Source of the DNA: Dactylellina haptotyla
Taxonomy: Eukaryota; Ascomycota; Orbiliomycetes; Orbiliales; Orbiliaceae
Reading direction: 5' to 3'
Assembly (NCBI GenBank): GCA_031310005.1
Contig: CM062386.1
Span: 1,488,001-1,552,000, forward strand
DNA: 64,000 bases
Within the stretch, counting starts at the first letter, position 1. Every line of letters starts with the position of its first letter. The notes beneath the pieces were generated by a model. That model saw only the letters and a program-made list of their open reading frames with translations. It did not search any database and had not been told where the DNA came from. The translations under genes and the position numbers were made by a program. This document shows positions 55,562 to 64,000 of the stretch, in pieces.

Positions 55562-57354
55562 TTACAAACACTGAGAATAATAATCATTAGAATATTGACA
55601 TGTCGTTCCAGAGGCACAGGCAGTGCATCCAGTGTAGCCTATCCCACCACATTGAGCGTAGTGGGTTGCAGTACAACCGGAACTGCCAGCTGTTGTGGTC
55701 TTAGTAGTCATAGTTTTTGTCGTAGTTGTCTTCGTACTCGTACTCGAGGCAGTTGTCGACTTTGTGGTAGACGTCTTGGTTGATGAAACGGTCGTCGTCT
55801 TCGACGTTTTGGTCGTAGTTACGCTCGCGGTCGTGGTAGTCATGGAACTAGTCTTGGTGCTGGAGGTCTTGGACGTTTTGGTTGACTTGGTAGTGGTACC
55901 GGTGGTGACACCACTTGCATCGCAAGGGAAATCCAATTGTGCGGTTGAAGCAATGTTGACACAGATGAACTCCGCAGTACCCTTGGTACCGACGAGCTTA
56001 GTTCCCGTAGCAGAAATATTATCGCAAATTTGGCTGCATTCCATATCTACGACTTCGGTGGACTTGGAACCGGTTCCTTGTACATTGATATAATGGATAT
56101 CGTTGATAGCAATTTTAGACGGGTAGGACACGCAAGTGCTGGCTGATGTTTCGTAACACTGGTCGATGACAATTGGCAATGCGACGTTCTGAACGTAGAA
56201 ATCTTCGAACGTGACATTCTTAACGAATCCGCTGCCGCCGCCAGAGGTAGAGTCTGCTTTAGATGAACCTCCCCACGCTTTGATACGCGCTCCGTTCTCG
56301 GCATTTACCATGGTAATGTTCTTGATAAGAACGTTTTGGACAATGTCAACTTCACCAGCGTACTGTCCTAGCGATCCGACAGAGATGCCGTGAGAACCCT
56401 GGCAGTAAAGACTCTGGATGAGAACACCGGTGGCATTAGGTTTAAGTGAGACACAGTCGTCGCCGTTGATGATATAGCTGTTGGTAATCGCTACATTGTT
56501 GCTAGTGTGAATATCCCAACCATCCTATTTATTGAAGATTTAGTAATTGGGAACAAAAAAAAATTGGAAAATTGGAAAAATTAAACTAACAGTGTTCTGG
56601 GCTTGGGATCCATCGGATTGGATCGAGTGCAAGTTGATATTGTTGAAGGTAACATTCGAGCTACCCTTGACGAAATTGTGCCAGAATGGGGATTGAGTCT
56701 GGCGGATATTCTCAACCAGAACATTCTTGGCATTCAGGATCGTCCATGGAATAGGTCGGACACCGGATGTTCCACGTTTATACCATGCTATTTATTTAAA
56801 ATATAGAGTGTTGAGCCAATTTATTCATATTGAAAATAGAGAGGTTGTGAAAGTGCATACCATCGCCATTTCCAGCATATAAACCGCCACCATAGATATG
56901 GATGTTTGAGCCACCGATAGTCCATGCAGTGTACGAGTCTTGGTATGTCAAAGGAATAGCGTTACTATCCCAGTAAGTAAGATCTAGATGTTCCTGTTAG
57001 TTACAAAGCCAATAACTTGGATGACAACAAGTAAATGTGTTCAGTACCATTACTCAAAGTCAAGGTACCACTGAGTTCGATTTGAATGTTGTTGAGGTTG
57101 TTCGTGGCAAGGACACTTCCAAGCGTATAAGACCCTGACATGACAACCTTGGAGCCTCAATTATTAGTGATAATCCCACATAACTATTAAATTGCTTTTT
57201 TTCTTTGCTCTCTTACCTTTCCTCCGTTGTTACAAGCCGACAAGGCGGATTGAATGGCCGCGGTCGCATCATTTGTATTTGAAGCGACAGTGCATGTTGT
57301 TTGCGCTGAAGCGGCAGCGGCAAGAACACCGAGAAGGGCTGCGTAACGCTGCAT
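55562..57354 (-). CDS. GH28 polygalacturonase with C-terminal CBM1
   Basis: Five exons (57354-57217, 57147-57048, 56983-56861, 56787-56591, 56524-55562) give 506 residues. A signal peptide ([17 protein letters not shown]) precedes the right-handed beta-helix. All GH28 catalytic motifs are present: NTDGWD at 185-190 (Asp187), GDD at 207-209, SHG at 230-232 (His231) and RIK at 266-268. It should hydrolyse alpha-1,4-galacturonosyl bonds in pectin outside the cell; endo or exo mode cannot be read from the motifs alone. After residue about 370 a Thr/Ser/Lys-rich linker of some 95 residues leads to a CBM1 at about 470-506 ([26 protein letters not shown]) with the family's Cys and aromatic residues, which binds cellulose. 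The open frame on the opposite strand of the linker is an artefact of the repeats. Confidence 0.93.
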
Positions 57355-58292
57355 TGTTTAAAAGTACTGACTACCAAATATCTCGGAAATATACAAGGAA
57401 GATGGTTGCTTGATTGAACTTGGCAACTTGGCGGTTACTTGGCATCATCGAGTCTTATATAAATTTACATAAATGTGTAGATGCCAACTGAAGCTTTGAT
57501 TACGTCGCGTTGTTGAACGTTACTACATACTTCGGTCTACCCCTGAGAGCTTCAAAATGTCGAATTTCTCCGCCCGAGGTTTTTAAATTTCTCCGGAGCA
57601 ACCTAAGTACGGGGATAGAAACACTGGAAAGCTCTTTTCAGGTTACATAAAAATCCATTTGTTCGTGTTATAGGATGGAAAAGTTCAATTCAATTTTCAA
57701 ATTTCTTTCTCAATTCCTCCGCAAATACAATCCAGGAATGCGTTGCGCTTAATCGGCCCAGATCCCGAAGGCTTGACAGGGGATTTATAGCCATGATTGG
57801 TGGATTCTAGCATTCGGCGGATTCTGATACAAGTGTTACGGAAGCATCAAACCTCTTAGTTTAACCGAGTCGGTTAGCTCGGGTTCCAGCGTATTGGTAG
57901 AGAGCCTTTAGTTATATAATTAATTTTGAACATTATATTGTCTTGATATGAGATGCAAGCTTTTTTGTGGGGAATTCGCGTGCATGACAGCTTTTGAAGC
58001 TTTCGCTTCCTGATGTATTTGCGCCGGCACAGCAACTATAGCTAGCGATGAGGGAAGGATCAATTATTGTCCACTGTTGAAATCTAACGTACAAAATTAT
58101 CTGTGGAATGATTTTGAATACCAATACGAAATCCCCATAGTTTCAATTCTTCTCTACTACCTTTAACCGTGTTATATGGATTTTATCTACGTGCCGGTAT
58201 ATATCTAGTACTTTGTACAGCTAGTTCCATGGATTGCATATATTTATTGGTAAAAGCGAGTTATCTTATGGCGATCATAACCGGATACTCGG
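57355..58292. other. intergenic region
   Basis: Promoter of the polygalacturonase gene (minus) and 3' flank of the metalloprotease gene. No other feature is seen. Confidence 0.4.
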
Positions 58293-59219
58293 TTAAAATC
58301 CTTGCTTTTTCATGCACGTATCCCATTCTGCGCGGCAGGGGTCATAGCTATAGTCCTGGCGAGGTTTGATCATAGCCAATCTCTTTCGATACTGCGATAG
58401 CGCACATTGATTGTGCGCATCGTCACAGACTTTACGATTCTTGGTACCCGGCGTTTGGTAACTCCCGTTGCTCGGTGTCTGGTAACTACCGTTATTAGGT
58501 CTCTGGTAGCTGCCATTGTTAGGCCTCTGGTAGCTCCCATTGTTCGGATTCGTCGGGTATCCCGTGTTTGAGTTATTGTTGTTACCGGTTGGGTACTTGG
58601 TCGCTGGAGTCTGCGTGGGTTGGGTGTACTGATTATTCGGCTGGGTGGTTGTGGGATTTTGAGAGGGCCCGGTAGAATAGCCCGAGTAGAATCTGCGGAA
58701 CTTGGAGATGTCTGTCTGTGTTAAGGGTCGCTCCTGGCCACCCTTGGGTCGAACGGATGCTGCCATGATCGCATCCAGATCATTGGCGTGACCGAGTCCC
58801 ACCACGTGGCCGAACTCGTGCAGGAAGAGGTCGTGGAAGGTGGCTGGGTTCCACCGATTGGTCCCCGTTCTGGTGTCGTTCAAATGGACATAGCCCGTAA
58901 GATTGCCGTACGTCTGGGGACCGACGCCCGAGTAACCCAACGTAAAGTTGTTATTGAAAGCTGGTTGCTCACCGTCACGCTGGATGATGGTGATGTCGAT
59001 ATTGGGGTTATTGGTGTCCTTCGTGAAGGTGAAGCTGCTGAGGCCGCACCATTGCTGCAGGGCCCTGGAGATACCAGCCTCCATGCTGGCTTGGTCCATA
59101 CCTCTGATGACGCCGTTCAGGCGCCATTTGAACGCGAAGCCTTGGGGCCATTTTCTAGTCGCATCAGGCGTGGCCTGGCGTCTACCAAGACCCACACCGT
59201 GACCGCATGTAGACTCCAT
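58293..59219 (-). CDS. matrixin-type (M10) zinc metalloprotease, leaderless
   Basis: A single exon of 308 residues starting MESTCGHGVGLGRR. The zinc motif HEFGHVVGLGH spans residues 134-144 and is followed by a Met-turn (DAIM, Met152), the hallmark of metzincins of the matrixin group. The upstream core (FAFKWRLNGVIRGMD, NIDITIIQRDG, GNLTGYVHLND) also fits. After residue about 182 comes a Thr/Pro/Asn/Gln-rich linker with four near-identical NGSYQ(R/T)P units, then a C-terminal segment with four Cys (KVCDD, NQCALS, DPCRAEW, DTCMKK). Related fungal enzymes are usually exported, yet no signal peptide is visible and none is found in the upstream 300 bases. It may be cytosolic or non-conventionally secreted, or a short first exon may have been missed. 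Confidence 0.82.
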   Translation of the reverse strand: MESTCGHGVGLGRRQATPDATRKWPQGFAFKWRLNGVIRGMDQASMEAGISRALQQWCGLSSFTFTKDTNNPNIDITIIQRDGEQPAFNNNFTLGYSGVGPQTYGNLTGYVHLNDTRTGTNRWNPATFHDLFLHEFGHVVGLGHANDLDAIMAASVRPKGGQERPLTQTDISKFRRFYSGYSTGPSQNPTTTQPNNQYTQPTQTPATKYPTGNNNNSNTGYPTNPNNGSYQRPNNGSYQRPNNGSYQTPSNGSYQTPGTKNRKVCDDAHNQCALSQYRKRLAMIKPRQDYSYDPCRAEWDTCMKKQGF

Positions 59220-60678
59220 GATGAATAATAAATATTTTAGTATTTGATTTATATAAATTTATAAGAAGAGATATCAAATCTAGAAAGCCGAAGGGAAATG
59301 GTAAAATGAAAGTCCAGCTTTCCAGGCAAGCAAAAAGGTCAAACGTTTGAAAAGACGGAAAGACGGGAAGAAATGAAAAGAATGGAAAGATTGAAAAGAT
59401 TGAAACTGCTCTGCTCTACAAGAATCAGATCATGGACTGCTGAGGGGTCTTTCGAAGGTCTATATACACATCCTGCAACCTCGGTCCCGCCGTCTCGTTT
59501 TATCGTCTCCAAAAAAAACACAAATGACGCCGTGAAACTGTGTTGGGTTCGAAACACAGTTCGCGAATGTCACTTTCCCATAGAATAAAAAACTAGCCGA
59601 TCTCTCAACATGTTTAAAACTCGGCCGGGAGTTGTTTTTCGAAGAAGACTGCTAAGAAATGTGCTAGCGGAGATAGGCCAAGTCAGTCGGTCTGGCCGAC
59701 ATTCGGGCACCGGTAATAATTGTTGGGTGAATCCAGCACTCGGGCGCAGTAGTGTGTTACACGGCTTAGGATCCTAAGCGATCAAGACGGAAGGTTGGTA
59801 ATGTTCCAAACGACTGAAAGAAAAACATTCGTAAGAGCCATGGCGCACCGTGTTTCATGTTGTCTACCACAAGTAAAATTATATATAAGTACGGTTTTGT
59901 CACGAGGGAAAACTGTAATTTAAGGGACCTCTGTTCCCAAACTTCAGTCAATTCGCTATTTTAATATCTTGTGGGCTTGTATACGCGATCGGAGGCTCAA
60001 CAGGGATATCCAGAGCGAGCTGAGATTAACAGGCTGGAGGGCTGTGGCGGTTCTCGGAGTTAGGCTCACCGCATACCAATTGAATCACAATCATGCACAA
60101 AAATAGCGACTACTTCAATTCTCCGGGAACGGATACGAGGTGGATTCTTGCATGTCGTCACCAGTAGCAAGGACTTGGGGCAAGACGATAGTTAACTCGG
60201 ATGGTATACGGATTCAACCTCGTCAACACATTTCCACCCCACAGAAAATACAAGCGGGCCCTTTTGCACTTTGTAAATTCCTTTGTCTCTGATAGTAAAA
60301 CATCAAACCGGTATAGCCGTGAAGATTATACTGACGGCAGCGGTCCTCCGACCTCATCCGCCGCCGCCCCGTGATATTTCCTTGGCCGCTGTTGTGGAAG
60401 GAGCGTGAAATGCGTTGCGCAAGCGTCTACGTAACGCAGCGGCGCCGAAAAGGGACATCCCCTGCCGCCCAGCCCGTTTCGTTCGAGTTAGCTTGCCGTC
60501 TCAACTTCTGATACATCTGTCAGCCACAACAGAACATCACCACCGTCCTTCCACCTTCCATCTCGCAACTTCACCATCCGATCCCCAATCCCACCGACCC
60601 CGTCTCCTGCCATCATGCTCATATCTCTCTCCAGCATACTGATATGATATCGTCGCTCTCCTGATAGCTTAGCTTGCC
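59220..60678. other. divergent intergenic region
   Basis: Promoters of the metalloprotease gene and the P4-ATPase gene. C/T-rich leader sequence lies at 60470-60650. Open frames here are unsupported. Confidence 0.4.
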
Positions 60679-63600
60679 ATGTCGTCCCGTCTCCTCCCTC
60701 CCGACTCTCCGGCCTCCTACACCGACGACTCGGACGACGACTTCCCTCTCGAGGAGCTCGATCCCACCTCCCACCGTTTCAACCCTTCCACCTCTGCCTC
60801 GCACGATCACTCCTACAGGCTACCCCGAAGAAGCCAGGAAGCTCGCCAGTCCTCCGAGCGCAGGCGCTCTCCTTCCTTTACATCCCGAATCGCGCTTAAG
60901 ACCTTCGGACGCCGGCTCGGTCGTACCGAACACAGGTTTCAGGATGATGAAGAGGACCTGGAAGCTCTGATAGCGGATCGCAGAAAGTCACTGGAAGCTG
61001 GAAAGCAGAGCGACGAGTCTGTTCGCCCCGAAGACGTCGATACTCCCCTCCTCCGGCCCTCGTCTTCGGCCTCCCAGTCGCGGTCAAAAATTTTCGGGAT
61101 ACCCACCAGCGGACGGCGAGCTCCAAAGGAGAAAGCTGCCGCTGGTGCGGATTCTAATAGAACTGTCGATCTCGCATCACCCTCCTCGGCCTATCCGCTT
61201 AATGTCGTTTCGAATGCGAAATACACAGCTCTCACCTTCCTCCCGCTCACCCTTTACAACGAGTTCAAATACTTCTTCAACCTATACTTCCTTCTTGTCG
61301 CCTTGTCTCAAATAATACCGAAACTTAGAATCGGTTACCTTAGCACGTATATCGTCCCGCTGGGGTTCGTCCTGGCAGTGACACTCGGGAAAGAAGCCTA
61401 CGATGACATAGCTCGACGGAGACGCGATGCAGAGGCCAACAGCGAAGAGGTCGAGTGCATGGTCTTCACGGACTTGCTCTCAAATAAGAAAGGAAAGAAA
61501 AAGGCACGAAGGGGCTCGTCGAGTAACGGACATGCCATCAACATGGATCAACAGGACGACGGCATCGTTACCAGTATAATATCGAAGAAGTCACGTGATA
61601 TTAAAGTCGGCGACATCCTGCACCTCAAGAAGGACCAAAGGGTTCCAGCTGATGTCATCCTCCTCAAAACGGTCCCCGATATGACCTCTTCCGGCCTGGA
61701 CGCCATGGCAGAAGATGGCGGTCCTTCTGGGGAAGCTTTTATCCGAACGGACCAGCTCGACGGTGAAACCGACTGGAAGTTGCGCCTGGCGTCCCCTCTC
61801 AGTCAGGTCCTCGATACAACCCAGCTTCAGAACATTAAAATCACCGCTTCACCACCCTCCAAAGCAGTCAATACCTTCGTTGGAACCATTGAATATACCG
61901 ATCCTTCAGAACCGCATCACCTCAAGTCTTTACCTCTTACCATCGACCAAACGGCATGGGCTAATACTGTTCTCGCGTCTTCAACTCCCACTCTTGCAGC
62001 CGTCATATACACCGGTACACAAACACGACAAGCCCTTTCTACTTCAAAATCCCGCTCAAAAACCGGTCTCCTCGAAATCGAAATCAACACCCTCACCAAG
62101 ATCCTCTGTGCACTCACCCTGACAATCTCGATCCTTCTCGTCGTGCTCCACTACACCTCGCCCAAAGACCCAACGAAAAGCGAAAACCATGCCAAGCTCA
62201 GCGATATGCCCTGGTATGTTGCTATCCTGAGATTTTTGATCTTGTTTAGCACCATTATTCCGATCAGTTTGCGTGTCAACCTCGACATGGGGAAGAGCGT
62301 CTACGCTTGGTTCATCGAACGGGACAAGGGTATAGAGGGAACTGTCGTCAGAACTAGTACCATCCCCGAAGAACTCGGAAGAGTTGAGTACCTATTGACA
62401 GATAAAACCGGTACTCTTACTCAGAATGGTATGTGGATGAAATTCTAACCAGAAGAGACCCGTTTACTAACAGTAGTGTAGAGATGGAACTTAAGAAAAT
62501 TCACGTCGGAACGGTTTCATACGCTGGAGAAGCAATGGACGAAGTCACGAGTTACGTGCGCCAAGCGTATTCAGACCATCACCAAAGCAGCACCCCAGTC
62601 GACCCATTCGCGGATCCTATTGATACCCCAACATCTATCCAGACGGCCCAGACCCGGTCTCGCCGAGAGATTGGCTCCAGAGTACGGGATGTCGTCGTAG
62701 CTCTGGCACTCGCCCATAACGTCACACCTACCCACGATGATTCAAGCGGCGAAACAAGCTATCAAGCCGCATCCCCTGATGAAATCGCGATCGTGAAGTG
62801 GACAGAAAGCGTCGGGTTGAAACTGGTCCAGCGCGACAGGAAGAGCATACAGCTAGCTAATGTGGATAACGGAAAGATTGTGGTTCGCATCAAGATTCTC
62901 GAAATATTCCCCTTCACGTCAGAAAATAAAAGAATGGGCATAGTAGCCCGATTTCTGAATCCCGAAGACACCATGGAGAACCCCACTGGCGATATTTGGT
63001 TCTTTCAAAAGGGTGCCGATACCGTAATGGCGAAAATTGTAGCCTCTAACGACTGGCTAGAAGAGGAGTGCGGCAACATGGCTAGAGAAGGATTGAGAAC
63101 CCTAGTTGTTGGAAGGAAGAGGATGAGCATACAACAATACGAAGAGTTCTCGAGACAGTATAAAGCTGCAAGTCTAAACCTCAGCTCGGATCGCGATATA
63201 GAGATGGTCAAAGTAGTCGCTGAGCTTCTGGAGCAGGAACTGGAGCTTCTCGGTGTTACAGGTGTTGAAGATCGACTGCAATTGGATGTCAAGCCGAGCT
63301 TGGAGTTGCTAAGAAACGCCGGTATCAAGATTTGGATGTTGACCGGAGATAAGGTGGAAACCGCCAGGTGTGTCGGAGTTAGCGCAAAGTTGATCGCTCG
63401 AGGGCAGTTCATCTACACCATCGAGAGACGTGAGTTATCCCTATTACGAGATGTACCGATTAGTCACTAATATCCTCAAAGTCAAAGAGAAGGACTCCGC
63501 CTACGACGCACTCGAGCTTTTGAATAGCAAACCCGATAGCGCTCTTATTATCGACGGTGAATCCCTATCGCTATATCTCGACCATTACAAAGACAAATTC

Positions 63601-64000
63601 ATCTCGATAGCCACTCGCCTCCCCGCTGTTATCGCCTGCCGATGTTCTCCAACCCAAAAGGCCGACGTGGCGCTTCTAATCCGCACATACACTAAGAAGC
63701 GAATATGTTGTATCGGTGATGGAGGTAACGATGTCAGCATGATCCAAGCCGCTGACGTCGGTGTCGGTATCGTCGGAAAAGAAGGACGACAAGCAAGCTT
63801 GGCAGCCGACTTTAGTATCCTCCAATTTAAGAATCTAGTCAAGCTGCTGGTATGGCACGGGCGATGTAGCTACAAGAGAAGCGCAAAATTGGCACAGTTC
63901 GTGATGCACAGAGGTCTAGTCATCAGTGTTTGTCAAACATTGTTCAGCATCGCGAGCCGGTTTGAACCTATTGCGCTTTATCAGGTATGTGACCTCAGAA
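60679..64000 (+). CDS. NEO1: Neo1/ATP9-type P4-ATPase (phospholipid flippase), 3' end outside window
   Basis: Three exons are visible (60679-62428, 62482-63429, 63482-63984), 1067 residues, followed by a GTATGT donor at 63985, so the gene continues past the edge. The P4 signature DGETDWKLR lies near residue 361 in place of TGES. The phosphorylation motif DKTGTLTQN is at 575-583, split from EMELKKIHVG by intron 1. SYQAASPDEIAIV and the hinge motif GDGGNDVSMIQ (about 978) follow. The N-terminus is a long acidic Ser-rich cytosolic region, and the first membrane pair is FFNLYFLLVALSQIIP and TYIVPLGFVLAVTLG. The short exoplasmic loops and lack of the longer Drs2/Dnf N-terminal motifs point to the Neo1 group. 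Neo1 acts at Golgi and endosomes, is essential in yeast, and keeps phosphatidylserine and phosphatidylethanolamine on the cytosolic leaflet. The missing part should hold the last membrane helices. Confidence 0.9.

Noticed and set aside
55695-56093. Valine-rich plus-strand frame resembling a membrane protein
   Set aside because: Antisense of the Thr/Lys-rich linker of the polygalacturonase; Thr codons read backwards give Val and Leu.
1-64000. CRISPR arrays, operons or an intact transposon
   Set aside because: No spaced direct-repeat array, transposase, reverse transcriptase or long terminal repeats were seen. Intron-rich genes show a eukaryotic source.

Overview
The window comes from a filamentous ascomycete (Pezizomycotina). 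The evidence is many short introns (about 45-100 nt) with GTAAGT-like donors and CTAAC/CTAAT-like branch points, a fungal CBM1, a GH28 pectinase, LysM and fucose-lectin-like proteins, and a Neo1-type P4-ATPase. I cannot fix the genus. An orphan-rich leotiomycete or orbiliomycete would fit, but that is inference. All exon structures below were inferred by hand from splice signals and reading-frame continuity.

Layout. 0.4-5.4 kb: a polytopic membrane protein, a secreted two-LysM protein with an extra Cys-rich C-terminus, and a possible SMI1/KNR4-like (SUKH) protein. 5.4-8.4 kb: AT-rich, no gene seen. 8.4-39 kb: an accessory block of proteins I do not recognise, made of two interleaved groups. 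Group A is four minus-strand secreted proteins. Three of them (18.6-20.3, 21.0-22.4, 22.8-24.1 kb) form a tandem array with matching four-exon structures and a shared VRRG...GDTLEF-type motif, followed by an acidic disordered tail. A fourth (30.6-32.1 kb) looks like a distant relative. Group B is about eleven helix-rich, leaderless proteins of 164-668 residues on both strands, several with low-complexity or possible nuclear-localisation segments. A GC-richer, apparently decayed membrane-protein gene and a tRNA-like relic lie at 35-37 kb.

39.4-42.4 kb: a 913-residue protein with an N-terminal ubiquitin-like (ULD-type) region, a long acidic disordered middle and a conserved-looking C-terminus. 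42.4-45.9 kb: non-coding. 45.9-52.8 kb: a type II membrane-anchored fucose-lectin-like protein, a protein kinase fused to ankyrin-like repeats, and a membrane-anchored A1 aspartic-protease homologue whose two catalytic Asp motifs are both altered. 55.5-64 kb: more conventional genes, namely a GH28 polygalacturonase with a CBM1 tail, a matrixin-type zinc metalloprotease without a visible signal peptide, and the first 1067 residues of a P4-ATPase cut by the window edge.

Several products (LysM, lectin, GH28-CBM1, group A, the A1-like protein) are secreted or face outward, so the window is rich in candidate interface proteins. The most promising undescribed material is the group A array and its intermingling with group B. 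No CRISPR array, intact transposon or complete tRNA was found.
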